The notes: generated from the sequence alone by a model not told the origin. Positions 10,260 through 23,479 are shown, numbered from the stretch's first letter. The stretch: DNA of 50,000 bases from Cristatella mucedo (GCA_009760855.2 WPIO01000128.1:265001-315000), one strand, 5' to 3'. Numbers and translations: made by a program.

Positions 10260-11880
10260 ATTCTCCACCGAGCAAAATTTGGTCAGCGTTGATGTTTGCC
10301 TGCTCGGCTGCCGAGATCGGCCTCTAGTCTGCCAAGTATCAATCAGCTAAACGGGTTGGCAGCCAAGTGCCGGCTGTCGGTCAAGGTTGACTCTGGCTAG
10401 GCTGCCGGAGGCCTCCTCCTAATTGTGCCCGGCACAGCAGCTAATGCACAGGATCCGGCCACTGCTGACTCAACAGCAAGCAGCAGAGTGGTCACTTATG
10501 CCTTTGTCGCCTCTATTGTTGTAGGTGTGGACACAGTCACTGACGAGCCGAGCTCACTCACAAAGCCTGCTGCTCCTCGCGAGCACGCTGCCTCTGGTGA
10601 TGCTATTTACTGGCAGAAGTTGCAGCTCAAGTAAAGCCGTCTAGCTGCTCCGGACACTTTTGGAGAAGCCCGACGTCCGGCTGGGACTCACCGGGGCAGC
10701 AGCAGCGCTCGTTTGTGGTGTCGCGCGGCTGCTGCCATTTACTCAGAAGACCTATGCGTCGGCGCTTGGATGAACCCCTGCCTCGCAGGTACGCTTGTCT
10801 GGTGTGCTTGGTCGGCCGAGATTCGCGAGGCATGCACGTGATGCACGGCATGCACCTTGGGGGCCAGGGAGCCCTGTGCTGCTGCAACGATTGAACCTGC
10901 AATGACACCCTCCCTCCTCTCTCCCAGTAGCGACTGCACACATAGGCTGAGCGATAGGAGGCAAAAGCTTCACCCGACCTCTCCATCCACCCGACCAGAA
11001 GAGCCTTCAGCTGGCTCCAGCAAGGTAAAGGTCGGGTCTTTCCTAGTGCAATCCTGGCCGCGACCCTGCCTGTGCAGGTCCCTTGGCACGCGAGTGGCCA
11101 GATTCATGTGGCTTTGCCTCAGTTTTCCCTCGCGGTCCATCGCGTGACAGTCCGCATGTCCAAGAGTCGGGCGATGTGCAGCCAGTGATCTGGATGCTTC
11201 CTGTAGCTTCTAGATGCTTCCTTCTAGATGCTTCTTTTAGCTTCCGTCTGCCGCGCTTTCCTGGCAGCGGAGAGGCAGCTCCGCACGGGCGGAGTTGCTG
11301 GTGCGATTTTCTTGCTGCCCTGCGGCCCCATGTTTTAGCAGGATGTGCTGTGCTTTGACTCCGTCTATTGCACGCTGTCAGCATTGCCGAACATTCGTCT
11401 ACTGTGCTGGCTGCTGTGCGAATTTGGGCAGCATGGTCTGCGGTCGCAGAGCATACTCCAACTGCCCGGTGTTTAGTACCCTACTTCAAAACGAGCCGCG
11501 CGGCCTCCGCATGACAGCCTTGACTTGAGCATGTTCTTTGAAGCTATTTTATTACGCTGCCGTTGAAATTAAAGGACATCCCAAATCTCAGGACTCGGGG
11601 TTTCTGACCGACCTCCGAGCAGGTAGACACGATCGCGTGTCCTGTTCCAGATAGTGTACGATATAACATAACGCAATATCAATAGCCTAATGATATGACG
11701 CGTCCAGACAGAAGTTTAGAACTAGAACTGGGAAGTGGCACAAAACAGAGTCTAGTATAAGAGAGTTAGTACGGCCGCGAACCGTGAGCAAAAATAAAAA
11801 GGACGGGGAGAGAAGAAAGGCAGAGGGTAGCGACATTGATTGAGAGAAAGAAATAGTGAAACAGAAAGAAAGTGGGTGAC
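10260..11880. other. No recognised feature
   Basis: Moderately GC-rich with overlapping frames on both strands near 10630-11380 and no family match. The motif tctagatgcttcctt-like occurs three times around 11190-11240 as a tiny tandem repeat. Confidence 0.5.
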
Positions 11881-11887
11881 AGGCTGA

Positions 11888-12092
<205 letters not shown>

Positions 12093-12099
12093 CGAGAAA

Positions 12100-13190
12100 A
12101 TAAGAGTTGACCATGCATGATGCCCCGAACATGGCTGGAATCGGTTGCAAGCATCTGTCACTGCTCTGCCCTGCTATACAATAGCTAGCTGGGTGCTCCC
12201 CTAAATTGAACAAATGGCCAAGTAGAGCATATCACTACACTTTCCTCTTAATACTCGATCGATGTACGCTGGAAAGCCACGGATATTTTAATGAGTGCTT
12301 CGTTCGTGACCGTCAAAAGGTTGTTGTAGCATTTCTGTCTGGCTGTGTCTTTCCAGGCAAATATACAGTCTACCAACCAGCTGCCTCTACTTCCAGGCAC
12401 TCAGTAAGTGAAGTGGCCTATGGGAAAAAGCCATAAAAGCCGGGCCTCTCTCCGAACTCCTTTTGGAGATCGGTGACAAATCTCGGCATGAGCAAGCCCT
12501 TATAAATTCTTCGACGTTCATCGCCATTTGATTACTAGCTATTTGCAATGCATTATCCTCGCCATTGTGTTAGCGATTGTTTCTTCAGTTGGACTGACAA
12601 ATACACAGGGCAAGCAGATGATATCATTACCATTACAAGTGCTACTGCCGCACTCTTCGGACTGTGCTTCGCGCAAGGAGATCATTAAAAAGCTCTTTAG
12701 TGTCCGAAGACTCACGGAGTGTATAGGCGTGAGCAGCTTCTGTTTCTTTAGGTGGGTAATCAGTCTTTGAACTCGTGCAAGCTTCAAATTTGAACTTCAA
12801 GAAAAGCTCAGAAGCTTTCAACTCGCTCCGCTATAGCTTCATAACACTGTCCGCATTTGTAGGACCTATTCTTCAACTAACAAGATCATGCAATTAAAAA
12901 AAGCTGAGTAACAGAAAAACATTAGGAATTCGTTGCTAAAGCAAGTTAACAAGGATTTTTCATTGTGAGAAATGATGGCATCGCTGTGCGAGCTCGGGTT
13001 CCACCTGTTCGTGGATCTGCAGAAAAGCAACCATCCCCTTGAGTCCTTTTGCAAAAAGACTTGCAGCTAAGTTATTGCCGTCAGGAGGATAGGGATGTCA
13101 AATGGATGTCAATGCTGCTTAATCAGCTTAGTTATGTGCGAACGAACTGGTGCATTGCCTGCTGGGCCTTCTAGGTCAGAGAGGTTACAA
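12100..13190. other. No recognised feature
   Basis: One frame at 12528-12767 starts with a hydrophobic signal-like stretch (LQCIILAIVLAIVSSVG) but has no ATG before it. No other candidate. Confidence 0.4.
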
Positions 13191-13197
13191 AGGATAG

Positions 13198-13276
13198 AAA
13201 CAGAGAGAGGAGAGAGAGAGAGAGAGGAGCGAGATAGGAGAGAGAGAGAGATAGAGAGAGGAGAGAGAGAGAGGAG
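13198..13276. repeat. (GA)n microsatellite, impure
   Basis: GA with repeated gagatag and gagga interruptions. Confidence 0.92.
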
Positions 13277-13522
13277 TCTCTGAATTTTTGAAGAGCCGTC
13301 TGGCGGCCGTATTAAGTAGTAGTGTAGTGGCTCATGTCTCGTGTTACATACAGGTGCTGATCAGACTCAACGAAGGCTGCCATTTAATTGTCAGGCTTGC
13401 AGCCATTTTGCGTCTATTTCAATTTCCGTTTCCTAATTATTTGCAAAGTATTTTCAGATCCTGTGTTTTGCCGTCCTACCCTGCCCTATCAAGCGTTCAC
13501 GTTGGGTATTTATTGTAGCAAC

Positions 13523-13830
13523 CAGTGGCAGAGCCAAGGTGCAGGGGCACTTCCCTCCCCCTCTACAAGTTCGGCAGCGGCCTGGGCTGCTTCGTATTCA
13601 TATTTCTGCCGCAAACCCTGTTCGTCACTCACGACTAAATTATGTCTTAATTCCACTCGATTAGCAGCCACCGAGTGCTAGTAAAATTAACTCTACGATT
13701 TTGCGATCTATTTTTTCATAAATTTCAGGTCTAGCCCCACCTAGATGAAAATGCTTCGGGTCTTAATCACCCTACATAAAACTGTTGCAGGTCTTGCCGC
13801 TAGATGAAAATCCAGGCGGGTAGTAACCTT
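13523..13830 (+). mobile_element. E-family dispersed repeat with possible hAT-type end
   Basis: It starts CAGTGGCAGAGCCAAGG, a common hAT-type terminus. A C-rich region follows, then aattccactcgattagcagc, aatttcaggtctagccccac and two gatgaaaat...gggt units. The matching right terminus was not found. Confidence 0.55.
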
Positions 13831-13839
13831 TGTGTGTAT

Positions 13840-16200
13840 GTGCAAGTGAATACTGCTATTGCCTTCTCTTTTTTTTTATTTACACCAGTGATATATGTCT
13901 CTTTGAAGCTAGAGATGATTTTTCCCGGTTGCTCTGCTCCAACATTGGGGCTTCCGAGATTTCTTTTGGTCAGCACCAGCTACTTTACTGAGCTGAGTGA
14001 GGTGTGAGTAATATGCCTCAGCTGAGAGGCCTAGCAAGTTTCCGCAGGCCGTAACATAAATGAGAGCATTACTGTTCGCCAATTCTAGTCTCCCCCATTA
14101 ATGAGAGAGCCTCAGATTGTGAACTTTGGCATTCAGAGTATCATTCAGGGTATCATATCTTTTCGCTCAAGAGTTGATGAAAAAGGTGGTGCTCGTGCAT
14201 ACAGCATGGCGCCTACCGCATCATCGCCCGCCACACTTTTATTTCGTTGGCCATTAGAACTCGCAGAAGCTTTGAATGATATCAGTAGGCTTTTCTGTTC
14301 TTAATCTGGAAATGAATTACGGTTAGGAAAAACCTATGATGCCAAGGAACTAGGTGATGAACGCTGGCCTCAATGTGTAACTGGTGCTAAGCATCCCCAG
14401 AGCCATACAGCCGAGGCAGCTTTTCCCTTCCAAGGTAGCAGGGCTCAGTAGGATCATGTGGTAGGCAGCAGTGGTCACGTGGATGATGGCAGCAGTAGCA
14501 CGTGGATGAGTGTCGCGTCGTTGTTTTGCCTCTTCCACCACGCCCATTTAGCCATGCCTTCTGCATGGCGCAGGACATCAGGTGCATGCATGCACTGAAG
14601 TAGGCGGAGTGCTGCTTGCAAGCTACGGCAGGAGCTCACGCTGGGCCGACAGTTTCGGCAACGTGGTAGCCTGGCTGATGGCCCGGGTGCCAAGGTCGTC
14701 GTATTTGTCTGCTGCAGTAGCTGCCGCTCAGTGCAGCTAGCTTCTGGTCTAATCCTATACGTGTGCAAAGTCTCTCCTGCTAGCATGTTTACCAAGCAGA
14801 TCTATCTCGATGTGAAGTGAAGTGGCCCTCTTTAGAAGTGTAGCCAGCTTCGCCAAAGTGACGAGGGGGCTACAGGGGCTGTTACCTCTTGATCTCCACC
14901 AATGACTGCAGCTGGCTCGCTGCTGCCACTGCTGCCGCTGTTGCTGCAGCTGCCGCTGCCGCTGCTGCACTAGCTGTCACAGCAAGACCCTAACAAGGCT
15001 GCAGGTGCAGTACCCAAATTGATGCGCGCATGAAAGCAGGACCGATGCTCTGCCATCTGACTCGCGGTGCCATCTGAGCAGTGAAACTTTCTTCTGTCTC
15101 TCTCTTTCTCTCGTAGTCTTTCCCCCTTCCTTTCCAGAGCGTCTAGCCAGTCTAGCGAGCCCATCTAATTAAAATGTTAAATATGGGGAGAACCCTTCCG
15201 ACAGAAGGACGAGCAACGTGCCGTGCATGATGAGAACCACTGCAAAAGCATGCTAGTACGTGCGAACGCACCTGCACAGGTGCCGGATAAAGACTGTGCA
15301 TCAAGTTTTGCTAGTGCATCCATACATTATTACTATGCCTCCCTTTTCAAGTAGACTGAGGCTGAGGCAATTGCAATGCCCCCTCTTGTATCATACGCCT
15401 CTACATCCGGTCCCACGAAGCAACGGCAAGCAACGGCCCATACTGCATCGCTTGGTCCGAGATTTTCATATCTTGTTATCGTTTCGTGTCTCTGCTGTAC
15501 ATCAAGTAATGAGAGGGATTCACTCGATCTCGATCCAGGTAGCACCAATCATCCGGAGTTCGGAACCAGCCTGTGTAGGAGCGCCTGTCAGTTATTGCAT
15601 AGTCACACTATAAGGCTCACCGCTCTCGACTATTGAGTAAGGTCTACCCCAAATGACTCAAGACCGGGTTCTCGAGTACCTTGGTATGGCATCGTTATGA
15701 TTTTCCTTTCGTTGTTTTTTACATCTTACTGATTAATAGTTCTATAAGTATGTCCTTTAGCGATTAGCCTTTCTTGGTGACGTCTTATCAGTGCTGTTCC
15801 TAGAGTGTGCAAGAGCTGATGACTCCTTTGAGCTTATGCTCTCTTAGCGTTACATACGATTCACCATGCCCGTGCCAAACTGACTCCGTTAAAGTATGTC
15901 GGATGTAGTATCCGGTCTGGCAGCTTAACACACGTGTACACGACCTCCGCCTCTGGCAGCTTCATAGTAGGCAAGCAAGGGCAATTCGTCCATCCGTAAA
16001 GTGAATGGCCATATAACAGCAGCAGCAGCCTGCGAGACACAAAGCGTTAAACAACTTCGTTAAATTGGGGCGAAAAGTAACGACCTGCAAAGAGCACGAA
16101 AAGTAGACTAAAAAAAAGCGACTAGAGGCTAGCAAGGCATTCATGCCGAAAGAAGCAAATGCAAAGAATATAAACGTATAGCTAACTTATATATCGCCTC
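13840..16200. other. No recognised feature
   Basis: Holds an imperfect CTG/CCGCTG stretch at 14915-14970. I found no exon or repeat family that I can support. Confidence 0.5.
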
Positions 16201-16204
16201 AAAA

Positions 16205-16325
16205 GAATCGAATCTCTATTCAGGCGCTTCGTAAGTGTCGCACGGCTCGAGCCCACGACCTCTGTGGTAATGCTTGCACCACGACCTCAGTCGTTTAAGG
16301 CTAGCACTTTGACCCCGTGGGCCAA
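16205..16325 (-). mobile_element. SINE family B copy
   Basis: On the minus strand a gtcgtgggctcgagccgtgc B-box block is followed by cacttacgaagcgcctgaat and the start of the family tail. Confidence 0.65.
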
Positions 16326-16499
16326 AAACCATGGTGGCACAGAAGGCATTCAAGAAGACGAGCGTCCCTCTAGTGGAAGGAGAAAATCGAAGCTTACATT
16401 GAGGACATTGAAGATACTTAGATATATATACAGCCTAGATATACTGACGTATATTGTAAGGGAGGATATGAGAGCTGCTAACGTACCAACAATCCTACA

Positions 16500-16618
16500 C
16501 ATATTTACACACGCGCACACACACACACACACGTGCGTGTGTGTGTGTGTGTGTGTGTGTGCGTGTGTGTGTGTGCGCGTGATCATATGTATGTATGTAT
16601 ATACATACACACACGCAC
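16500..16618. repeat. (CA)n-(GT)n inverted microsatellite
   Basis: A CA run changes directly into a GT run around 16531, so the two halves can pair as a hairpin. A second small palindrome of tatgtatgtata and tatacataca type follows. Alternating purine-pyrimidine sequence of this kind can form Z-DNA. Confidence 0.9.
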
Positions 16619-17354
16619 GGGTCTGTATGCACGGGTCGGAGAATGTAGCCTCAAAGACTTGACACACTGCCTAGGCGGCTTCTAAAGCCAGGTGTTCGGG
16701 TCGGGGAGACACTGAGAGGTTGGAGCTGAAGCTTCTGTCTCGTTCGGTAGGGTAGCCTCGAAGAAAATAGGAAGGCAGATTAAGAATAATAATAATAAGA
16801 AGGCAAATTAGGTGAAATTAGCACAGACTGCCGGCCATTGTTACCAGCCCATCGTACTAAAGGAAGGCTTTCACCGAGCAGCACTGCGACTGGGCGAGTT
16901 TGGAGAGTAGCCACTTCTCAACAGATCTCCGAGTCTCAGAGCAACCTAGGCAACCTCGGTGCAATGCTGCACCGTCAGGGCAATCAGGCCTCGAGATTGC
17001 TGAATGCGATTCCCACCCGAGCAGCACACCGATTAGCAGACAAATTTCAACAGATCGCCACGCATTCACGGTGAAACATAAGAAAAAGTCACGAGCATTT
17101 TTTTAAAACAAGCAACGGCTGTGAACACTTTAAGACATGAACACTGCACATTTCCGATGAGCCTCAGATTGAACCCATCAGACACTTTAGTCTCCTTTTA
17201 TGCTAAGCTTAATATTTCATACAAGAAAGACTTTCTAGAAGAAGTGCTCGGTTGACGGCGAGTTGGGAGTAGATTAAAGTTGGTTCCTATGGACTTCTCT
17301 GGAGGATCCTGCGGCCTGTCTATCTGTATGCCCGTCTGTAAACCTGCTCTACCA

Positions 17355-17470
17355 TAATAATAGGAATAATAATAATAATAATAGAAATAATGCAATTGAT
17401 ATAGAGCCTTCAGAAAAGTCAGTTTATTTCTAGGCACTTTACATTTGCTGCAAAGGAAGCACGATCAAAT
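17355..17470 (-). mobile_element. C-family dispersed repeat (shared LINE-type tail)
   Basis: On the minus strand: ttgcagcaaatgtaaagtgc, then cctagaaataaactgac, then a gctctatatcaattgc block and an ATT-rich end. No tRNA head is visible, so it may be a 5'-truncated LINE or SINE. Confidence 0.6.
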
Positions 17471-17479
17471 GGTTAGTGG

Positions 17480-18830
17480 TAGCGTGCTCAATGACAACAA
17501 GTATAACATGGTTAAGGCTGCTATGCACAGGGTCAGCATGAAAATATGGTTAGTGGCAGCATGGGCAGTGTCAGCACGCATAAGTACCTAAAGGACGAAT
17601 GAATCACAGGGACCCACTAAATGCTGTAAGTTAGATAAGTGAGCAGCAGACGAGACTTGAGGTCTTTCCTTGAGCTCACTAAGGCGCCTGCTGCTTCTAC
17701 CTCCTGGCATCACTCCGACCCCCCCCCCTATGAGAGCTAACCCTCTGAACCAACGTTATTCGGCTGGGCTACCTTTGGCCTCAGCCGGTGCCCGGAGTAT
17801 TGGTGGGCCTGGGTGGCCATTGTACGGTATCCAAAGCCACCCGTCCGTACCTCTTCAGCTGCAGCAGGTGCGTGTGCTTGGCAATGCTAGCCAAATGCAT
17901 GGCCTTCCAAAGCCACGGGTCGAAAGCAATCGTCTGCTCTGCTCTCCATCAATTCCACCAGTTTATTGAAATAATAGTTGCCTGCCATTGAGAGGCAGCA
18001 GTTGTCGGCTGATGAATGCACTCTTAAACCTAAGCGGCCCTGCTACCAGCGTCGATGCACGTGCTTCGACAGCTTTCGCAGCAGCACTTCGTTTGCTGAG
18101 CTCCTTTGTAGGCATTGATGACATAAATAGCCAATGTGAGGGTGTAGCCGTGTGCGCGGGGCTGGTGCAGACCCGGGTGCAGATCCTGCCCTGTACCAGA
18201 ATGACACGTGCACCTGCCGGTGCCTTTCACCCACTTGGCACCTGCCGATGTATAAGGGCCGTGGTCCGTGCAACGTAACAGTAGGAAACTAATTAATAAT
18301 TAAACTGCACGGCTGCCTTATGGTCGGGAAGGCAGTGCTCATTCTGTGTAATAGTTGCCGACCCAGGCAGCTCGACTGGTCTCACCGGCCCGGCAGGCCC
18401 ATGTGCTTCCTGTCGGCTGCTGCAGCCTGTGGGCACCTAGCTCCCAGACTTCCCGGCACCGCGGCTGCTGCTGCTGTGTGAGAGGCAGCTCAAACCTGGT
18501 CGGTATGGTCGTGGCCGGCACCACCGGCAGAAAGCCAACCGAGGCTGGCCTTATAGCTTCTGTCGGCATGCAAGCGTCGGTCCTGATTTATTGACGGTAG
18601 GTTGCTTTGCTGAGAGGCCAGCATCTGAGGCAGTCGCCGGTCGGCGATCAGCCATTGCTGTGCGATTGAGGTTCTGTGATGCTCTGTGAGAGTCTGCGAG
18701 GAGTGCCTCCTGTGAGGGGCTTGACCGACTTTGCTTGCTTCTTTGTTCTTGTTGCTGTCACTGAGGCCAGAATAACTTTCGACGGAGACGTCTTCGGCGA
18801 TCTTTTCACAAAGTATGGGCTGCTGCTGGG
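17480..18830. other. No recognised feature
   Basis: Several overlapping short frames on both strands and none recognisable. A short C run lies at 17719-17727. Confidence 0.5.
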
Positions 18831-18834
18831 CCTT

Positions 18835-18982
18835 AGCGCTGGGGTGAGGTGCTCGTTCTTCTAGACCCAGGTCATGGGATAAAATCCGGCAGTGTACGAT
18901 TCTTTCTTGCTCACTGCAAGCGGTGGCGATTGCCGTTGAGGCTCTTGTGACACTTTACAAAATGAGGCTGTTTAATCAGCTA
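18835..18982 (+). mobile_element. SINE family A copy
   Basis: Head gaggtgctcgttcttcta, a weakened B box, body cactgcaagcggtggcgatt, and tail gaggctgtttaatcagctaa. Confidence 0.75.
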
Positions 18983-19154
18983 ACTTTGCTTTGTGTAGCA
19001 TGCAATGAAGAGGATTTGCTTCTTGCATGAAGTCGAGTGCTCTTCATTAAGTCGTGGTGGGCACGGCTGTGGTCATTATTCTGATTGCATGGGTGCCAGC
19101 TGTTATTACATGAGTCCATTCCCTCCAAGCTGTTCTCCAAGTGAGTGAACAGAT

Positions 19155-19310
19155 ATAATTCATTCATTTGTATAGCGTCCCAAGAGAACTTAATCTCAAT
19201 TCAGGCGCTTCACATATGCCTCTGGGATCGAGCCCACGACCTCACACACCTCAGCCAGACCTTGGTCGGGGGCGAGCACCTTAACCGCTGGACCAAATCA
19301 GCTCGGCAGA
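19155..19310 (-). mobile_element. tRNA-derived SINE, family B
   Basis: On the minus strand: a good A box TGGTCCAGCGGTTAAGG, B box GTGGGCTCGATCCC, then gaattgagattaagttctct and a gctatacaaatgaatgaatt end. The head is tRNA-like but longer than a tRNA between the boxes, so this is a SINE and not a tRNA gene. Confidence 0.82.
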
Positions 19311-19442
19311 GAGCTGGGCTTCATTCAGCTGGCTGAGAATTTCTAAACAGAGAGCTGGGTTCCATTCAGCTGACAGAGAATTTCTTTGGACATAGTAAGA
19401 TACTGACAGACTGACTCCGTGGGAGAGAGATTCATCAAGAAA

Positions 19443-19464
19443 AAGGGAGAGAGAGAGCATGTGT

Positions 19465-19545
<81 letters not shown>
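19443..19545. repeat. (GA)n microsatellite
   Basis: A short GA run, a GTGTGTTTAT break, then about 36 GA units. Confidence 0.97.
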
Positions 19546-19546
<1 letters not shown>

Positions 19547-19549
19547 GGT

Positions 19550-20925
19550 GGAATGAGAGATTCAGAAAAAAGAGAATGATTGATAAGCAGAGAAAATGAG
19601 CGATAAGGAGAAATGCGTGAGAGAGACAGAGAGCATGGAGAATGTAGGAAAGACAGAAAGACAGAAAGAGCGAAGAAGAAAAGAGACGTCTGACAGCATC
19701 TGGGGGACAAGCATAAGCATAAGACTGCATCATGGCCACGCTCAACTCTGGCCCACGGCATCTCCTGTGGAGTTGTCTTTATTGAACCCAAGCAGTCTGA
19801 CGTTCTTATTCAAAGTCATATTCTCTATCTAAGCGCAAAGCTGCTTTATCGCTGCAATAATTGTACCTGTTTTCCACCCTATGCCAGTGCTAATCGTCTC
19901 TATTGGCTGAGCTAGACTAGGCTAGCTAGCTCTCTATTGGCTGAGCCTCCTGCTTCGGGTGGTCGGCTATCTGTACAAGCTGCATCTTACAGCAGCAGCA
20001 ACCATGGAGGCTCCAATAGCTTTGAGAGGGCAAGTGTGGCTATAACCAGACTTGTTCATATCTGATCAGATCAGTAGTTGGCTGTTCCAATAGCCGGTCA
20101 ACCGGTCCGGCTATTCAGCAGAGCACGGCCATGGGTGTGGCACGGATGCACTCACACTCTATCTCTCAGAGTGAGTCGCATCTGTCAAGTCAGTTTGCAT
20201 GTGAAGCTGCTCGGCTATTAGCACGATTGGTATGTATTGCATTGTTTTGGCATGCGTTGTACTTGAAGCCATTCGAGGTGCGAAGGAACCTGGATGCATT
20301 AGAATGCACTAGGACCACTGCTTGACAAGTATATCGGTACTCAATTGCGTGTTAGTAGACATCGAGGAGCCATCATAGTGAAAACAGGAGCGGCTCTCAA
20401 GTTCTATTCTACCACGTGGCCGCGTGGCAGTAGAAGCGTGGACGTGCTCTTGACACTGATGACAGGTTGACTTTTAGATGTATCGTACCACCCGACGTCA
20501 TCGACACTCTCTGCCACTACCTACTGCTGAAGCCCAGAGAGGATGTTCAGACTTCGGGCGGGATGTGGATGCAAACTACTGTAATTTGTTTACCGGCGCT
20601 TCACTCTCCAGGCTACAAGGATGGCAAGGTTTCAGTCAGAAATTTGTAGTGCTTACGCCTTGCATCTTTTTGGCTAAGCAATCCACCTTATTATAGTGCT
20701 GGAACTACCTGCTACTTCATTGATGCTGCTGACAGATTCGTAATGGCCGTTAGTGCTGGTGTTCACATCCTGGTTAAGGCTCTTAATAGAAGACTGTTGC
20801 ATAGCCTAGCTTGATACATTCTTAGCCAATTTGAAGCAAAGCTATCACTCGTGATGGGTAACGGATGGTTGGAAAAAACTGTAGGTTGTTCTGGGTGCAA
20901 GCATGGCTCAAGGCCTTGCCAACGA
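19550..20925. other. No recognised feature
   Basis: Includes two copies of tctctattggctgagc (near 19898 and 19931), a short local duplication. Nothing else could be identified. Confidence 0.5.
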
Positions 20926-20929
20926 GGAC

Positions 20930-21050
20930 CATAGCCTTCGGTTAAGCTCTAGTTTCGCTGACGACTGAGGTCATGGGCTCGATCTCTGCGGTATATGTAT
21001 AGAGCCTAGATAGAAATCAAGTACTCTTAAGGCGCTATGCAAAGGGATTG
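20930..21050 (+). mobile_element. SINE family B copy, plus orientation
   Basis: Head ggttaagctctagtttcgct, B box CATGGGCTCGATCTCTG, and tail gcctagatagaaatcaagta ending in ggcgctatgcaaag. The tail closely resembles the LINE and C-family tails. Confidence 0.65.
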
Positions 21051-21454
21051 TATCTTTGCATCTAAGACAGCATCCAGAACCCTGCCCACTCAGTCGAATG
21101 AGTTCAGCCTAAAGTCACTTGACTGCCCTTAACCTTTGGTGCCCCTTGATTGCATCTCTTCGGTGCCCCTATGATGGCACCAGTCTAGCTGGCTGATATC
21201 AAAAAACGTTGGTGCATTGATGTGCCTTCCAAGGCCGCCAGTCGGATGCCTATTGATGAGCTTGAGCAGTGATAGCTTCATGCGCTTTTGCAATCGCTTT
21301 TGTCTAGTGCCTTCACATGGACACTGGTATTCAAGTGAATAGACAAGTAAACGGCTCAGTCAACTTCATCAGCATGAAGAGAATTGCACTGCTGGCAAGA
21401 CAGAAAAAAGTCTTTAGATGACTCAGCATTAGATGACTCCTCATTTGTGCAGAG

Positions 21455-21600
21455 GAAGAAGACCCTTGGTGGCGATCCCCACCGCTTGCAGCCCAGGGCA
21501 ATGTGGGATTGATCGCTGCACGACTCAAACCCGGGACCTGAGCGAGCACAGTGCCCGTGGCTGAGACCCGTGGGCAAGGTGCTCGCCTGTGTGCTTCACA
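21455..21600 (-). mobile_element. Degenerate SINE family A copy
   Basis: On the minus strand the B box is recognisable as CCCGGGTTTGAGTCGTGC. A body remnant ctgcaagcggtggggatcgc follows. The 3' tail is not clear. Confidence 0.5.
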
Positions 21601-21658
21601 GGCTGGGTCTTCGAAGCCTTGAAAATGCATTGAATAGCACGACATCAGGCCACCTGAC

Positions 21659-21800
21659 CAGTGGCGTTCCTGGGCAATTATTCGCCCGGGGACGAACTGC
21701 ATAGCTGGTGCCTCCCCCCTATTAGGCTCCTATTATGACCCCTGCTCCAGTGCCCCTGATCCAGCACCCGGGGACATACGCCCCTTTCGGTACGCCACTG
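21659..21800. mobile_element. Short hAT-like MITE with CAGTGGCG termini
   Basis: This 142-bp element begins CAGTGGCG and ends CGCCACTG. The C-rich inner parts cccggggac occur close to both ends. The flanking 8-mers cacctgac and caaccgac match at 6 of 8. The CAGTGGCG terminus with an 8-bp duplication is typical of hAT elements. There is no coding capacity. Confidence 0.65.
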
Positions 21801-21809
21801 CAACCGACA

Positions 21810-22835
21810 AAGCGAACTCGAAGACCTGCTATGCTGTGATTTGCCTGTAAGCGTGCTAGGATCGGGTTGCCAATCACATTTTTGTAAGATGTGGATTACA
21901 CAAATTCTTGCATAAACCCAGCGAATCAGATCGGAAAAGAACACTGAATTGGACTTTTAATTTGCATAGCATGGCATACCTTCTTTGAGAGCAAGTGAGA
22001 ATACTGCTGCATGTCTCTGCAGAGAGGAGTCCGGTAGATGCCTAGTTGAAATTATGTAGCAGGCATTGCAGTCTGGAGCCTCTAAGTCTCTCTGATCCGA
22101 AACCGCCAGTGTTGGCGTCTAGTCCTCGTTGGGTGGCCATTCTGTTCTCACAAAATCGCCCCTGAACAAGATGCTGGCCATAGATGGCCGAGCACAATGC
22201 TCCGAGAGTGTGACAGCAAGGCTGATGGATTGGCTAGATAAGGGGGCCATAGTTCAGCCTCCCTCGCAGGAGATGCATCTGCTGCCACGCCTGGCCCCAA
22301 TCAAGCAGCCACTGTGGCTCTGGAATGAGCTAGCCAATGTACCAAGTCTCGTCGCACGGCGCCATGTGGTGCTTTATGTTGTACTGTGGTTTCGTCCGTA
22401 GCTCTGTGGCTATGGGCCAGTCAGTCGCACTACTTCCGGCGGTGTCAAGGTGTTAAATGGAATTCGATCGCGAATGCTTTTGTACCCCGGGTGGGAGTCT
22501 GTAAGCTGGGATTAGATGCGATGAGAGTCGCCTGGTGTAACTCTCCGACGGAGCTTCTAACGGTTTCGTCTTGTTTATGCTTGTCCGTGGACTCTGCTCC
22601 TGGGTTGTGCAGGTAAATTAAAAAAATTCTACGTAGAAGCTGGAAAGCTTCTAGTGGCGACAGGTGAGATAACTACTGTCTGCATCTATTTGGTGCTTTC
22701 GGAGTCTGTCAATACAGCATTTCCACTATACTTATATCACTAGCGAAGGTAGCAACACCGGCTGACTAAGCAAGCATAGACGGGATCAGATGGGCCCTGA
22801 ACCTGGTTGCAGCGATGATTAAGTCACCAACTTAT
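21810..22835. other. No recognised feature
   Basis: One 90-codon frame at 22129-22401 has no recognisable domain. Nothing else could be identified. Confidence 0.5.
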
Positions 22836-22837
22836 AA

Positions 22838-22925
22838 TATCAATAATAATACTATATTTGTATAGCACCCTCAGAGAGCATAATCTATTTCTAGGCACTT
22901 CACATTTGTTGACTTGACAGAAGGA
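22838..22925 (-). mobile_element. C-family dispersed repeat
   Basis: On the minus strand: aaatgtgaagtgcctagaaa, then gattatgctctctgagggtg, then ctatacaaatatagtattat. This is the same tail as the copies at 17355 and 41283. Confidence 0.65.
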
Positions 22926-23149
22926 CTGGGAGGGCTTGGAAGCATTAAGCAGCAAGGATCGAGCTTACTCTCACAGTCGAAACTGCAAAGATGCAGCCAT
23001 TGCTGTAGGCTCCATTTCGCCGGCCATTCCTTTACATTGTGCTGCCCTATCGCGCTAGTCCTATCTGCGTGTATTTATGTATGGCCTCTGTAACTCCACA
23101 AATCCGCAACGACTGCGTAGACGCTATGCTGGAGAGTTTTCTGAAGGCT

Positions 23150-23340
23150 GCCAAAGCCAAAATGGCTTTTAGTACGGACGTGGGAGCCAATAGACTGCAT
23201 CTCACGCTATGAAAAGATAGTGACAAGCCTAACTGAGTCAGGGGCAGTAGAGGAAGTGATTAGCACTGGAGTAGCAGCTCGGAACAGCGGGAAAGGACGC
23301 AGCGCCCAGTCAGCAGCAGGAGAGAAGATGTCATTTCGTA
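23150..23340 (-). mobile_element. D-family repeat, 5' part only
   Basis: It resembles the 38685 copy over the segment with gtcagcagcaggagagaaga and a degraded cagaggcagtagaggaagtg-like stretch. The 3' half with the tail is missing. Confidence 0.45.
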
Positions 23341-23479
23341 AGAGTTTCGGAAGTGAGCTCCGAAATAGAGGAAACTGCTGAGCAAAAGCCTCGATCGTCG
23401 ACAGTTTTTAAGTGAAGAACTAGGGCTGCTAATTCATTTCCTATATCTAGGGCGCCGGAGGGAGGCTGGAACTCAAGCA

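Noticed and set aside
12528-12767. Small secreted protein with a hydrophobic start
   Set aside because: No ATG precedes the hydrophobic stretch and no convincing splice site supplies one.
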